From Corynebacterium lemuris (GTDB taxonomy: Bacteria; Actinomycetota; Actinomycetes; Mycobacteriales; Mycobacteriaceae), in contig NZ_JANWTC010000001.1 of assembly GCF_024919295.1 (NCBI RefSeq), positions 434,001 through 498,000 of the forward strand: 64,000 nucleotides of DNA, in the 5' to 3' direction. Positions 11,489-20,174 of the stretch are shown here, one piece after another; position 1 is the stretch's first letter; each line of letters begins with the position of its first letter. A program made the translations under genes and the position numbers. Below the pieces are notes generated by a model. It saw nothing but the letters and a program-made list of their open reading frames with translations, had not been told where the DNA came from and did not search any database.

Positions 11489-12027
11489 TGCCGGACCTCC
11501 CCGGGGGTGTTCTCCCGGACCCGCAGGGCCAGGTCCAGACCCAGCCGGCCCAGCAGTGGATCGAGCACCGCGGCGACAGCGGGGGAGAGGTTCGCGTCGG
11601 GTGCCCGGCCGGTGACACTCACCGTGGCGGTGCGCCCGTTGACGTGGCTGGCCGCGGAGGCCACCCCGGGCACACCGCGGGCGGTGGCGGAGAGCATGCG
11701 GGCGATGTCGACCCGGCGCATCCAGACCGCCGCCCCGCGGCCGACGGGCAGGTGGGTGCGGGCACGCGGCCGGAAGGCCACCCACACCAGGAACAGTCCG
11801 AGCAGCACCGCCCCGGCTCCGGCCGGGAGCATCCACAGCTGGTAGGTGGCGTTTCCGACCGTCTCAATGAAGGGCTCGACCCAACTCTCCCAGTGGATGG
11901 AACGGGAGTTACGCAACCACACCTCCCGCACGCAGATCACCGCGACAGTCAGCAGCAGCAGACCGGTGACCACCGCGGCGGGACGCGCCCACGGGTCGGC
12001 GCGGGGCGGGAGGTGCTCAGCGGACAC
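11485..12027 (-). CDS. DUF6286-type membrane protein of the Asp23 operon
   Basis: 180 residues with two membrane segments (PAAVVTGLLLLTVAVICV and LWMLPAGAGAVLLGLFLVWV) and a C-terminal cytoplasmic domain (RRVDIARMLSATARGVPGV ... GRTATVSVTGRAPD). The organisation resembles DUF6286 proteins found beside Asp23/Gls24 genes in actinobacteria. It starts inside the end of the upstream Asp23 gene (11-nt overlap) and ends in a GTGA overlap with the next gene, so the operon is translationally coupled throughout. Its precise role is unknown. Confidence 0.7.
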   Translation of the reverse strand: MSAEHLPPRADPWARPAAVVTGLLLLTVAVICVREVWLRNSRSIHWESWVEPFIETVGNATYQLWMLPAGAGAVLLGLFLVWVAFRPRARTHLPVGRGAAVWMRRVDIARMLSATARGVPGVASAASHVNGRTATVSVTGRAPDANLSPAVAAVLDPLLGRLGLDLALRVRENTPGEVRQ

Positions 12028-12442
12028 GGGACCTCCCCACGGTGATGGGCCGCAGGGGTGTGGGACGCACGGTGACGGGGCGCAGCCGCGGGTGGGTGGG
12101 GTGGGCGTCGATGAGCTCCGCGGTGACAGCCCGGCCGCGGACGACGGGGCCGACGACCACGTTGACCCGGGTGACGGTCAGCCCGGTGCTGTCCCGGACC
12201 CAGTCGGCGATGGTGGTGCGCACCGCCTCAGCGACGGCGGTGACGGGGGAGGGCCACACCACCGCGATGAACGCCTCGATGCTGCAGGTGCCGGCGGCGT
12301 CGTCAACGATGACGTCATAACGTGGCCACGTCCGACCCGTCGGCCGCTCCAGACTGCGGCCCAGTTCCATGACACCCGGCACGGAAGCGGCCGCGGCGGC
12401 GACGATGCGGGAGACCGCCCGCTCGGTGATCCTGAGCGGCAT
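12017..12442 (-). CDS. Asp23/Gls24 family envelope stress protein (second copy)
   Basis: 141 residues. The N-terminal ITERAVSRIVAAAAASVPGV segment is the Asp23/Gls24 signature helix, followed by the beta strands (RYDVIVDDAAGTCSIEAFIA) and TTIADWVRDSTGLTVTRVNVVV that complete the fold. The C-terminus is a basic, Pro-rich tail (PTHPRLRPVTVRPTPLRP). ATG at 12442 follows GGGAGG about 12 nt upstream. These proteins form membrane-associated assemblies linked to cell-envelope stress in firmicutes; the corynebacterial role is inferred. Confidence 0.8.
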   Translation of the reverse strand: MPLRITERAVSRIVAAAAASVPGVMELGRSLERPTGRTWPRYDVIVDDAAGTCSIEAFIAVVWPSPVTAVAEAVRTTIADWVRDSTGLTVTRVNVVVGPVVRGRAVTAELIDAHPTHPRLRPVTVRPTPLRPITVGRSRVR

Positions 12443-12628
12443 CTATCCCCGGCCTCCCAGACTGCGGAGGAAGGTGCGCAGGTTGATGCGCCGGTCCAGG
12501 TGCGCGCCGATGACCGCGCCTGCCCCGCCCAGCGCCACGGCGTAGAGCAGCCCGGCCCAGCCCCCGAGGATGAGCGCGAAGGCCAGGGCCAGGCCGATGA
12601 GGGTGCCGGTGCGCGTGTGGCTACTCAC
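12443..12628 (-). CDS. Small DUF2273-like membrane protein
   Basis: 61 residues, nearly all one or two membrane helices (TLIGLALAFALILGGWAGLL and YAVALGGAGAVIGAHL) ending in a short basic tail (DRRINLRTFLRSLGGRG). DUF2273 proteins of this size occur in Asp23 operons. The GTG start at 12628 has a GGAGGA ribosome site and overlaps the previous gene by 8 nt. A small membrane partner for the Asp23-type proteins is the likely role, by association only. Confidence 0.75.
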   Translation of the reverse strand: MSSHTRTGTLIGLALAFALILGGWAGLLYAVALGGAGAVIGAHLDRRINLRTFLRSLGGRG

Positions 12629-12968
12629 GGGGTCCTCCGGTGGCGTCGGCGAAGAACACGTCCACCTCGGTGTCTAGGAAACCCGCCACCACCGCGCGCA
12701 CCTCCGCCGCGATCTCCGCCAGGGGCCGGGGTGCGGCCAGATCAACGATGAGATGGACCTCGAGGGCGGTGGGGCTCACCCGCAGGCCGTTGACCCGGTG
12801 ACGGGGATAGAGCAGGGCCACCTCCCCGAATCGACCGGCGTGCAGACCAGCGACGCCGGGGATGGCCCGGATGTCCGCGGCCACCCGGTCGGCGACGTCA
12901 CTCTCCATCGGGTCCGTGGTGGGGGAGCGGTTAATGGAGGCGCGGTGCGTGCTCGGTGTGCGGGGCAT
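12621..12968 (-). CDS. Asp23-operon hypothetical protein
   Basis: 115 residues, soluble. The core (VADRVAADIRAIPGVAGLHA ... TALEVHLIVDLAAPRPLAEI) has the helix-strand pattern of a short Asp23/Gls24 relative, but the match is weak. The start at 12968 is favoured because GAGGAGG lies 7 nt upstream, inside the end of the preceding gene, giving a 38-nt overlap; an ATG at 12908 has no ribosome site. Position between two recognisable operon members supports co-expression. Confidence 0.65.
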   Translation of the reverse strand: MPRTPSTHRASINRSPTTDPMESDVADRVAADIRAIPGVAGLHAGRFGEVALLYPRHRVNGLRVSPTALEVHLIVDLAAPRPLAEIAAEVRAVVAGFLDTEVDVFFADATGGPRE

Positions 12969-13389
12969 CCGGGTCCTCCTCGTGGCCGGTGTCGAGATGG
13001 ACGTCGTGGACGGTGATGTTGACCTCCGTGACCTCCATGCCGGTCATCTTCTCGATGGCGCTGATGATGTTGCGGCGGATGGCCTCCGCGAGCTCGTGGA
13101 TGGCCACCCCGTACTCCGCCACGATCGACACGTCGACCACCACCTGGCGCCCGCCGACCTCGACATGCACCCCGTGCTGGACACTGTGATGGCCGGTGGC
13201 CGGGCCAGCGAAGGATTCGCGCAACGCGCCGACCATCCGGCCGGTACCCCCGCCGAGGGAGTGCACGCCGGAGACCTCCCGGGCGGCCAGCGCGGCGATC
13301 TTGCCCACGACGACATCCTCGATGCGGGTGATTCCGCGAGGTGCGGCGGGCCCGGCCGGGCCGGGGTTGTGCTCCGACTTCTCCGACAT
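12931..13389 (-). CDS. Asp23/Gls24 family envelope stress protein (first gene of operon)
   Basis: 152 residues. After a polar N-terminus, GITRIEDVVVGKIAALAARE begins the Asp23/Gls24 domain, with VSGVHSLGGG, VVVDVSIVAEYGVAIHELAE, and EKMTGMEVTEVNITVHDVH completing it. The C-terminal tail is acidic and His-rich (HEEDPDAPHTEH). The ATG at 13389 has a strong GGAGGAG site, and a TACTAT -10 element lies about 45 nt upstream. It heads a six-gene minus-strand operon; a membrane-stress role is a family inference. Confidence 0.82.
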   Translation of the reverse strand: MSEKSEHNPGPAGPAAPRGITRIEDVVVGKIAALAAREVSGVHSLGGGTGRMVGALRESFAGPATGHHSVQHGVHVEVGGRQVVVDVSIVAEYGVAIHELAEAIRRNIISAIEKMTGMEVTEVNITVHDVHLDTGHEEDPDAPHTEHAPRLH

Positions 13390-13431
13390 GACTGTGACTC
13401 CTCCGACGGCGGGTGTGCCTGTGTGATGCCC

Positions 13432-13437
13432 ATAGTA
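13432..13437 (-). promoter_or_regulatory. Candidate -10 element of the Asp23 operon
   Basis: TACTAT on the minus strand (13437 to 13432), giving a leader of about 35 nt before the GGAGGAG-preceded ATG at 13389. A GGAAAC sequence lies about 18 nt upstream as a poor -35. Read from consensus only. Confidence 0.35.
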
Positions 13438-13451
13438 GTTGAGGTGATGGA

Positions 13452-13520
13452 TTGTGTTTCCGGTCCCTGACGTGGTTTAATACGTAGGTTGCTTTGACAC
13501 GACGTGCGCCCGGGTACAGC
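13452..13520 (+). promoter_or_regulatory. Candidate S10-operon promoter region
   Basis: Two possibilities overlap: TTGTGT (13452-13457) with TTTAAT 18 nt later (13476-13481), or a perfect TTGACA -35 (13494-13499) with a poorly spaced TACAGC (13515-13520). Either would give a leader of more than 400 nt for rpsJ. Confidence 0.35.
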
Positions 13521-13930
13521 CCGGGTGGCATCGTCGCTGGTGAGGCGAACATGACACCTTCGTCAGGCAGTCCTGCGGGACCGGCTGGGAAGGCTCCGCA
13601 ATCGGGTCAAGGTCACCGTAACAGGTTGGATATACCCGAGCGTGGGGACCGGAGAAGGGGCATGGCAAATAAACAGCGGCAGTACGCAAGGGTCCACGCT
13701 TATCGCGAGATAACTGATCCCTTCCGACTTGACTCACGGGTCTTGTACCCCGTCAGGAGCACTACCGGATGTTGTTTGACCGACGTCCCGGACACCTCCC
13801 GGCCAGTCATGGCAGTCAGTAACTGGCGTTGTGCCCAGGCCCCATAGCCCGGACAACGTTATAGAGAAATCGAGAAGCGAATTCCCACCGCTCCATCACG
13901 GATGTGGGACAAGCGAGGAAGAGGATAAGC

Positions 13931-14236
13931 GTGGCCGGACAGAAGATCCGCATTCGGCTTAAGGCCTACGACCACGAGGCGATCGACGCATCCGCTAAGA
14001 AGATCGTCGAGACTGTCACCCGTACGGGTGCCCGCGTCGTTGGCCCGGTGCCGTTGCCCACCGAAAAGAACGTGTACGCCGTTATTCGTTCTCCCCACAA
14101 GTACAAGGATTCTCGCGAGCACTTCGAGATGCGCACCCATAAGCGCCTGATCGACATCCTCGACCCGACGCCGAAGACGGTTGATGCCCTCATGCGCATC
14201 GACCTTCCGGCCAGCGTCGACGTGAACATTCAGTGA
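13931..14236 (+). CDS. rpsJ: 30S ribosomal protein S10
   Basis: 101-residue S10, which is a head protein of the 30S subunit and, as NusE, an antitermination factor. It reads [19 protein letters not shown] and contains [20 protein letters not shown]. The GTG at 13931 is chosen because family members begin here and GAGGAAGAGGA lies just upstream; an in-frame ATG at 13904 would add nine unusual residues. It is the first gene of the S10 operon, 32 nt before rplC. Confidence 0.97.
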   Translation: MAGQKIRIRLKAYDHEAIDASAKKIVETVTRTGARVVGPVPLPTEKNVYAVIRSPHKYKDSREHFEMRTHKRLIDILDPTPKTVDALMRIDLPASVDVNIQ

Positions 14237-14268
14237 TCGACGAAATACTTGGCAGCGGAGAATAAATA

Positions 14269-14925
14269 ATGAGTGAGAACGAGATCAAGGGCATTCTGGG
14301 CACCAAGCTCGGCATGACCCAGATCTTCGACGACGAGAACCGTGTCATCCCGGTCACCGTCGTTGAAGCTGGGCCGTGCGTGGTGACCCAGATTCGTACC
14401 AAGGAAACCGATGGCTACAACGCCATCCAGATCGCCTTCGGCGAGATCGACCCGCGCAAGGCCAACAAGCCTGCCGCAGGTCACTTCAAGAAGGCCGGTG
14501 TGACCCCGCGTCGCCACGTGACTGAGATCCGCATGGACGACGTCACCGGCTACGAGGTCGGACAGGACATCACCGTCGAGATCTTCGACGGCATCCAGTT
14601 CGTCGACGTCACCGGCACCACCAAGGGCAAGGGCTTTGCCGGCGGCATGAAGCGTCACGGCTTCGCCGGCCAGGGCGCCTCCCACGGTAACCAGGCCGCG
14701 CACCGCCGCGTCGGTGGCATCGGTGCCGCCGCTACGCCGGGGCGCATCTTCAAGGGTAAGAAGATGGCCGGCCGCATGGGTAATGACCGCGTCACCACCC
14801 AGAACCTCAAGGTTCAGAAGATTGACGCCGATGCCAACCTGCTGCTCATCAAGGGCGCAATCCCGGGTAACCGTGGTGGCATCGTGACCGTTAAGACCGC
14901 AGTGAAGGGCGGTGCTCACGCATGA
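14269..14925 (+). CDS. rplC: 50S ribosomal protein L3
   Basis: 218-residue L3, an early assembly protein near the peptidyl-transferase centre. [20 protein letters not shown] at the N-terminus and the loop [20 protein letters not shown] are diagnostic, followed by [20 protein letters not shown]. It overlaps rplD by 4 nt (ATGA), so the two are translationally coupled. Confidence 0.97.
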   Translation: MSENEIKGILGTKLGMTQIFDDENRVIPVTVVEAGPCVVTQIRTKETDGYNAIQIAFGEIDPRKANKPAAGHFKKAGVTPRRHVTEIRMDDVTGYEVGQDITVEIFDGIQFVDVTGTTKGKGFAGGMKRHGFAGQGASHGNQAAHRRVGGIGAAATPGRIFKGKKMAGRMGNDRVTTQNLKVQKIDADANLLLIKGAIPGNRGGIVTVKTAVKGGAHA

Positions 14926-15578
14926 CCAATCTGAAGCTCGACGTCCACACCGCTGACGGTAAGACCGACGGACAGGTTGAGCTGCCGGCCGAGATCTTCG
15001 ACCGCGAGGTGTCTGTCGCCCTGCTGCACCAGGTCGTCAACGCCCAGCTCGCCGCCGCCCGTCAGGGCACGCACTCCACCAAGACCCGTTCCGAGGTCGC
15101 TGGTGGTGGCCGCAAGCCGTACCGCCAGAAGGGAACCGGCCGCGCCCGTCAGGGCTCGATCCGCGCTCCGCACTTCTCCGGTGGTGGCATCGCCCACGGC
15201 CCGAAGCCGCGCGACTACAGCCAGCGCACCCCCAAGAAGATGAAGGCCGCCGCACTCGCAGGCGCCCTGACCGACCGCGCACGTAACTCGCGTATCCACG
15301 TGATCACCGAGCTCGTCCCGGGCCAGGACCCGTCGACCAAGTCGGCACGCACCTTCCTCGAGCGCCTGACCGACCGCAAGTCGGTTCTGCTCATCGTCGG
15401 CCGCGAGGACCTCAACGCCCGCCGCAGTGCCAACAACCTGCCCGGTGTCCACATCCTGGAGGCCACGCAGCTGAACACCTACGACGTCCTCAACTCGGAC
15501 GACATCGTGTTCTCCGTTGAGGCTCTGCACGCCTTCATCAACCGCAACAACGTTGCGGACCAGGAGGAGAACAACTAA
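14922..15578 (+). CDS. rplD: 50S ribosomal protein L4
   Basis: 218-residue L4, a component of the exit-tunnel constriction; in E. coli it also represses its own operon through the leader. Visible features are the tunnel loop region with [20 protein letters not shown] and the conserved [17 protein letters not shown]. The start overlaps the rplC stop, and its stop overlaps the rplW start by one base. Whether the long leader upstream of rpsJ is an L4 target here is not known. Confidence 0.96.
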   Translation: MTNLKLDVHTADGKTDGQVELPAEIFDREVSVALLHQVVNAQLAAARQGTHSTKTRSEVAGGGRKPYRQKGTGRARQGSIRAPHFSGGGIAHGPKPRDYSQRTPKKMKAAALAGALTDRARNSRIHVITELVPGQDPSTKSARTFLERLTDRKSVLLIVGREDLNARRSANNLPGVHILEATQLNTYDVLNSDDIVFSVEALHAFINRNNVADQEENN

Positions 15579-15883
15579 TGGCAAAGATCGCTAACCCGCG
15601 TGACATCATCATCGCCCCGGTTGTCTCGGAGAAGTCCTACGGTCTGATGGAGCAGAACGTCTACACGTTCCTCGTCGACCCGGCCTCCAACAAGACCCAG
15701 ATCAAGATTGCCGTGGAGAAGATCTTCGGCGTCAAGGTGGACTCCGTGAACACCGTGAACCGCGACGGCAAGCGCAAGCGCACCCGCACCGGTTACGGCC
15801 AGCGTAAGAACACCAAGCGCGCCTACGTCACGCTCCGTGAGGGCAGCGACTCCATCGACATCTTCGGCGGCTCCGCCTCCTAA
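15578..15883 (+). CDS. rplW: 50S ribosomal protein L23
   Basis: 101-residue L23, located at the tunnel exit where trigger factor and SRP dock. [20 protein letters not shown], the [17 protein letters not shown] segment and [20 protein letters not shown] are characteristic. The ATG shares its first base with the rplD stop (TAATG). Family length, no oddities. Confidence 0.96.
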   Translation: MAKIANPRDIIIAPVVSEKSYGLMEQNVYTFLVDPASNKTQIKIAVEKIFGVKVDSVNTVNRDGKRKRTRTGYGQRKNTKRAYVTLREGSDSIDIFGGSAS

Positions 15884-15906
15884 GGGTCGAGAGAAAAGGA
15901 CACATT

Positions 15907-16743
15907 ATGGCTATTCGTAAGTACAAGCCGACAACTCCGGGTCGCCGCGCCAGCTCCGTCTCCATGTTCGACGAGATCACTCGCTCGACCCCGGAGAAGT
16001 CGCTGCTGCGTCCGATCCACAAGACCGGCGGCCGTAACACCCACGGCCACATCACCACCCGGCACAAGGGTGGCGGACACAAGCGCCGTTACCGCCTCGT
16101 CGACTTCCGTCGCAACGACAAGGACGGCGTGCTGGCCAAGGTCGCTCACATCGAGTACGACCCGAACCGCACCGCGAACATCGCACTGCTCCACTACTTC
16201 GACGGCGAGAAGCGTTACATCCTCGCTCCGAAGGGCCTGAAGCAGGGCACCGTCGTGGAGTCCGGCGCCAACGCCGACATCAAGGTGGGCAACAACCTGC
16301 CGCTGCGCAACATCCCGACCGGTACGACCATCCACAACGTCGAGCTGAAGCCGGGCGCCGGCGCCAAGCTCGCACGTTCCGCTGGTTCGTCCATCCAGCT
16401 GCTGGGTAAGGAGGGCTCCTACGCTGTCCTGCGTATGCCGTCCTCCGAGATCCGCCGCGTCGACATCCGCTGCCGGGCAACCGTCGGCGAGGTCGGTAAC
16501 GCCGAGCAGATCAACATCCGCTGGGGCAAGGCCGGCCGTATGCGCTGGAAGGGCCTGCGCCCGTCCGTCCGTGGTGTCGTGATGAACCCGGTCGACCACC
16601 CGCACGGTGGCGGCGAGGGCAAGACCTCGGGTGGTCGCCACCCGGTGTCGCCGTGGGGCCAGAAGGAAGGCCGCACCCGCAACCCGAACCGTTACTCGAA
16701 CAACATGATCGTGCGTCGCCGCCGGTCCAACAAGAAGCGCTAA
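15907..16743 (+). CDS. rplB: 50S ribosomal protein L2
   Basis: 278-residue L2, needed for subunit association and peptidyl-transferase structure. The N-terminal RNA-binding domain ([20 protein letters not shown], cut at 20 residues) and the C-terminal [20 protein letters not shown] motif, which carries the conserved histidine, are both intact. It sits 23 nt after rplW with AGAAAAGGA as ribosome site, and rpsS follows after 16 nt. Confidence 0.98.
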   Translation: MAIRKYKPTTPGRRASSVSMFDEITRSTPEKSLLRPIHKTGGRNTHGHITTRHKGGGHKRRYRLVDFRRNDKDGVLAKVAHIEYDPNRTANIALLHYFDGEKRYILAPKGLKQGTVVESGANADIKVGNNLPLRNIPTGTTIHNVELKPGAGAKLARSAGSSIQLLGKEGSYAVLRMPSSEIRRVDIRCRATVGEVGNAEQINIRWGKAGRMRWKGLRPSVRGVVMNPVDHPHGGGEGKTSGGRHPVSPWGQKEGRTRNPNRYSNNMIVRRRRSNKKR

Positions 16744-16759
16744 GAGGAGGTAAAACGAT

Positions 16760-17038
16760 ATGCCACGCAGCCTGAAGAAGGGCCCGTTCGTCGATGAGCA
16801 CCTCCTCAACAAGGTGGATGCTCAGAACGAGGCCGGCACCAAGCAGGTCATCAAGACCTGGTCCCGCCGTTCCACCATTCTCCCCGATTTCATCGGCCAC
16901 ACCTTCGCCGTCCACGACGGTCGCAAGCATGTGCCGGTGTTCATCGACGACTCCATGGTCGGACATAAGCTGGGCGAATTCGCACCCACCAAGACCTTCA
17001 AGGGTCACATCAAGGACGACAAGAAGGGACGTCGATAG
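16760..17038 (+). CDS. rpsS: 30S ribosomal protein S19
   Basis: 92-residue S19 of the 30S head. [18 protein letters not shown] at the start, [19 protein letters not shown], and [16 protein letters not shown] are diagnostic. AGAGGAGG upstream is a strong ribosome site. The rplV ATG follows 2 nt after its stop. Confidence 0.97.
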   Translation: MPRSLKKGPFVDEHLLNKVDAQNEAGTKQVIKTWSRRSTILPDFIGHTFAVHDGRKHVPVFIDDSMVGHKLGEFAPTKTFKGHIKDDKKGRR

Positions 17039-17040
17039 CG

Positions 17041-17403
17041 ATGAGTGACACCATCACCTCCGCGCGCGCGACGGCCAAGTACGTCCGCACCTCCTCGCTG
17101 AAGGCGAGCCGTCTTCTGGACCTGGTCCGCGGCAAGTCCGTCTCCGAGGCACTCGCAATCCTGAAGTACGCTCCGCAGGATGCGGCCAAGGCCATCGCCA
17201 AGGTCGTCGCTTCCGCAGCAGCCAACGCCGAGAACAACTTCGGTCTGGATCCGCGCACCCTGGTCATCTCCGAGGCCTACGCCAACGAGGGTCCGACCAT
17301 GAAGCGTTTCCAGCCGCGTGCTCAGGGCCGTGCTTTCCAGATCCGTAAGCGTTCGACCCACATCACCGTTGTGGTCGAGAGCCAGAAGGAAGGGGCCAAG
17401 TAA
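17041..17403 (+). CDS. rplV: 50S ribosomal protein L22
   Basis: 120-residue L22, whose extended hairpin lines the exit tunnel near the macrolide site. It contains [19 protein letters not shown] and the hairpin segment with [19 protein letters not shown]. Family length. It abuts rpsC, whose GTG starts at the next base after the stop codon. Confidence 0.97.
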   Translation: MSDTITSARATAKYVRTSSLKASRLLDLVRGKSVSEALAILKYAPQDAAKAIAKVVASAAANAENNFGLDPRTLVISEAYANEGPTMKRFQPRAQGRAFQIRKRSTHITVVVESQKEGAK

Positions 17404-18153
17404 GTGGGCCAGAAGATTCATCCTCACGGCCTCCGGTTGGGCATCACTTCCGAGTGGAAGTCCCACTGGTTCGCCGAGCAGAGCTATGCAGACTACGTCG
17501 CCGAGGACATCAAGATCCGCGATTTCCTGTCCAAGGGCATGGAGCGCGCCGGTATCGCTGATGTTGTCATCGAGCGCACCCGTGACCGCGTCCGCGTCGA
17601 CATTCACACCGCCCGCCCGGGCATCGTGATCGGTCGTCGCGGTGCTGAGGCCGACCGCATCCGCCGTGAGCTGGAGAAGCTCACCGGCAAGATGGTCGCC
17701 CTCAACATCCTCGAGGTCAAGAACATCGACGCCAACGCCACCCTGGTTGCACAGTCCATCGCTGAGCAGCTGGTCAACCGCGTTGCCTTCCGCCGCGCAA
17801 TGCGCAAGGCCATCCAGTCGGCCATGCGTCAGCCGCAGGTCAAGGGCATCAAGGTCGTCACCGCAGGTCGTCTCGGCGGTGCCGAGATGGGCCGCGTCGA
17901 GCGTTACCACGAGGGCCGCGTGCCGCTGCACACCCTCCGCGCCGAGATCGACTACGGCACCGCAGAGGCCCACACCACCTTCGGACGCATCGGCGTCAAG
18001 GTGTGGATCTACAAGGGTGACGTCGTCGGTGGCCGTCGCGAGTCCGAGATCAACGCACCGGCCGAGCGCCGGGGTCGCGGCGGTGACCGCGACCGTCGTC
18101 CGCGCCGCGGTGGCCAGCGTCGTCAGCGCGCCGAGCAGAAGCAGGAGGGCTAA
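17404..18153 (+). CDS. rpsC: 30S ribosomal protein S3
   Basis: 249-residue S3 at the mRNA entry channel. [19 protein letters not shown] begins the protein; the KH domain is marked by [20 protein letters not shown]. The C-terminus is extended by a very basic, Arg/Gly-rich tail ([18 protein letters not shown]), as is common in actinobacteria. GTG start directly after the rplV stop; rplP follows after 2 nt. Confidence 0.97.
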   Translation: MGQKIHPHGLRLGITSEWKSHWFAEQSYADYVAEDIKIRDFLSKGMERAGIADVVIERTRDRVRVDIHTARPGIVIGRRGAEADRIRRELEKLTGKMVALNILEVKNIDANATLVAQSIAEQLVNRVAFRRAMRKAIQSAMRQPQVKGIKVVTAGRLGGAEMGRVERYHEGRVPLHTLRAEIDYGTAEAHTTFGRIGVKVWIYKGDVVGGRRESEINAPAERRGRGGDRDRRPRRGGQRRQRAEQKQEG

Positions 18154-18155
18154 GA

Positions 18156-18572
18156 ATGCTTATCCCTAAGCGCGTCAAGTACCGCCGCCAGCACCGTCCG
18201 ACCCGTTCGGGCATCTCCAAGGGTGGCAACAAGATCAGCTTCGGTGACTACGGCATCCAGGCTCTTGAGCCGGCCTACGTCACCAACCGTCAGATCGAGT
18301 CCGCACGTATTGCCATCAACCGCCACGTCAAGCGTGGTGGCAAGGTGTGGATCAACATCTTCCCGGATCGTCCGCTGACCCAGAAGGCACTCGGTGTGCG
18401 TATGGGTTCCGGTAAGGGCCCCGTCGAGAAGTGGATCGCCAACGTCAAGCCGGGCCGCATTCTCTTCGAGATGTCCTACCCGGATGAGGCAACCGCCCTC
18501 GAGGCTCTGCGCCGCGCCGGCCAGAAGCTGCCCTGCAAGGTCCGCATCATCAAGAAGGAGGACCAGTTCTAA
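18156..18572 (+). CDS. rplP: 50S ribosomal protein L16
   Basis: 138-residue L16, which organises the A-site tRNA region of 23S r[22 protein letters not shown], the [19 protein letters not shown] segment and [20 protein letters not shown] are typical. Its stop overlaps the rpmC ATG by one base. Confidence 0.97.
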   Translation: MLIPKRVKYRRQHRPTRSGISKGGNKISFGDYGIQALEPAYVTNRQIESARIAINRHVKRGGKVWINIFPDRPLTQKALGVRMGSGKGPVEKWIANVKPGRILFEMSYPDEATALEALRRAGQKLPCKVRIIKKEDQF

Positions 18573-18802
18573 TGGCAACCGGTACCCCCGCCTTCGAGTT
18601 TCGCGAGCTCGACGCCACTGAGCTCGAGAACCGCCTGACCGAGGCCAAGGAAGAGCTGTTCAACCTGCGCTTCCAGCTGGCCACCGGTCAGCTGACCAAC
18701 AACCGCCGCCTTCGCACGGTCAAGCGCGACATCGCCCGCATCTACACCGTCATCCGCGAGCGTGAGCTGGGCCTGTCTGTCGTTCCGGGAGCTGAGGCTT
18801 AA
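18572..18802 (+). CDS. rpmC: 50S ribosomal protein L29
   Basis: 76-residue L29, a small helical protein at the tunnel exit beside L23. The core [20 protein letters not shown] then [20 protein letters not shown] is diagnostic. It is slightly longer than most L29 because of short N- and C-terminal additions. It couples to rplP (TAATG) and precedes rpsQ by 2 nt. Confidence 0.95.
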   Translation: MATGTPAFEFRELDATELENRLTEAKEELFNLRFQLATGQLTNNRRLRTVKRDIARIYTVIRERELGLSVVPGAEA

Positions 18803-18804
18803 TC

Positions 18805-19083
18805 ATGAGTGAGGCAAACGTGAACGAGAAACAGAAGGGCGCCCGCAAGGTCCGCGAGGGCATCGTCGTGTCTGACAAGATGCAGAAGACGATCGTCGTC
18901 GAGCTCGAGGACCGTAAGCAGCACGCCCTCTACGGCAAGATCCTGCGCACCAGCTCCAGGGTGAAGGCGCACGACGAGGAAAGCGTCGCCGGCATCGGCG
19001 ACCGCGTCCGCATCGAGGAGTGCCGTCCGCTGTCCAAGGACAAGCACTTCCGCCTCGTTGAGGTCGTCGAGAAGGCCAAGTAA
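18805..19083 (+). CDS. rpsQ: 30S ribosomal protein S17
   Basis: 92-residue S17, an OB-fold primary 16S rRNA-binding protein. [20 protein letters not shown] and [20 protein letters not shown] are diagnostic. It is the last gene of the S10 operon here: a strong terminator follows, and the spc operon resumes only about 5 kb downstream at rplN. Confidence 0.96.
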   Translation: MSEANVNEKQKGARKVREGIVVSDKMQKTIVVELEDRKQHALYGKILRTSSRVKAHDEESVAGIGDRVRIEECRPLSKDKHFRLVEVVEKAK

Positions 19084-19113
19084 GCACTCGCTTATCGACG
19101 CCTGACCGTCCCC

Positions 19114-19164
19114 CCCCGGCCCCGCCACAACCTTCCCGGTTGTGCGCGGGGCCGGGGTCTTTTC
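19114..19164 (+). terminator. Intrinsic terminator of the S10 operon
   Basis: CCCCGGCCCCG-C-CACAACC (from 19114) pairs with GGTTGTG-CG-CGGGGCCGGGG (to 19157), followed by TCTTTTC. Long, stable and with a T-run, so it separates the S10 operon from downstream genes. Confidence 0.9.
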
Positions 19165-19181
19165 TGCTATCCAGGTTGATT

Positions 19182-20171
19182 ATGGTTTCTCCTGATGTCC
19201 TCGCCGCCCACTTCGCCCGGGAGGCGGCGGAACAGGGCCTGCCGGTGGCTTACCGGCCGCTCCCCGCCTTCCCTGGTTTCTATGATCTGCCCGCCGTCGG
19301 AGACCCCGGACAGATCTCCCGGGTCGGTGAGACCAACCTGGGGGAATGCGGGGTGGAGGCCATCCTGAACGTGGTCAGCCTGCTGGATTCCCAGTGTCGC
19401 CGCGCCGCGGGAGAAGGGCTGGTCTTCTCCCCGGGGACGGTCAGCGCCCTGGTGCAGGGTACGCAGGTGCAGCTGCACGGCGGTGTCCCGCGGGAACTGG
19501 TGACTGCGATTCCCTTGATTGCGGGGCCAGGTTTTCATAACATGGGTGTCCATGCGACGGGTCGAATGGATGTTGAGACCGATCCCACCGACGGCAGTTC
19601 CACTGAGCTGCAGGCCCGTCTGGAACCGGTTGTCACTGCTGCGGACCGGCTCGGGGAACTGCTGGCCACTGCGCCCCTCGATGAGAGCCAGGCCCGGCGG
19701 GAGCTCAATCTGACCGTGCCGGGGGAGGGCGGGCATAATGCCGTGCAGTTCTTCCTGGACTCGACCCCGGAGTCGGTGCTGTCGGCGCAGTTGCTGGCGG
19801 ACATGGTGGAGCTGGTCCTGGACCTCATGGAGCTGGTCTCCCCCGTGCAGGTCACGTCCGTGGACAGCCGGGTGGTGAGTCTCTCCGCGGTGGGGACCGG
19901 GGTGGACACCGGCGCTCTCGTGGCTGCGGCCGGCCGGGCGGCGGAGCGGGCCCGGCAGCTGCCCGCCTGGCGGGAGATCCACCACCGCGCGCGGGAGGAG
20001 GCGGGTGACGGCCCCATCCTGGAGCCGTTGCCCGAGCTGTGGGTCACGGACGCGAACCTGGTCTCCGGGCGGGCGGAGTTGTGGGCGGGGTGGATGGCCG
20101 ACCAGGAACCGGCCGCCAGTGATTTTGAGGCCCGGCTCCGGGCGGTGGTCACGCAGGAGGCCACGTGCTGA
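19182..20171 (+). CDS. Hypothetical protein beside the DHB genes
   Basis: 329 residues, soluble, no signal peptide. I do not recognise a family. Visible segments are a Pro/Phe-rich N-terminus (YRPLPAFPGFYDLPAVGDPG), GECGVEAILNVVSLLDSQ, an acidic helical middle (LLADMVELVLDLMELV), and a Trp-containing C-terminus (ELWAGWMADQEP). ATG at 19182 is preferred, since the frame further upstream runs through the S10 terminator; no strong ribosome site is present. It ends 3 nt before the convergent isochorismate synthase gene. Confidence 0.6.
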   Translation: MVSPDVLAAHFAREAAEQGLPVAYRPLPAFPGFYDLPAVGDPGQISRVGETNLGECGVEAILNVVSLLDSQCRRAAGEGLVFSPGTVSALVQGTQVQLHGGVPRELVTAIPLIAGPGFHNMGVHATGRMDVETDPTDGSSTELQARLEPVVTAADRLGELLATAPLDESQARRELNLTVPGEGGHNAVQFFLDSTPESVLSAQLLADMVELVLDLMELVSPVQVTSVDSRVVSLSAVGTGVDTGALVAAAGRAAERARQLPAWREIHHRAREEAGDGPILEPLPELWVTDANLVSGRAELWAGWMADQEPAASDFEARLRAVVTQEATC

Positions 20172-20174
20172 GCA

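Larger units (their letters stand above)
13390..13930. other. Divergent promoter region and long S10-operon leader
   Basis: 541 nt between the Asp23 operon and rpsJ. Near 13432-13500 it holds promoter-like elements for both directions. The remaining ~430 nt form a long rpsJ leader with several small palindromes (for example GCCCGGGTACAGCCCGGG near 13508). One open frame of 61 codons (13662-13847) has a good ribosome site but an odd composition; it is listed as a finding, not called as a gene. Confidence 0.5.
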
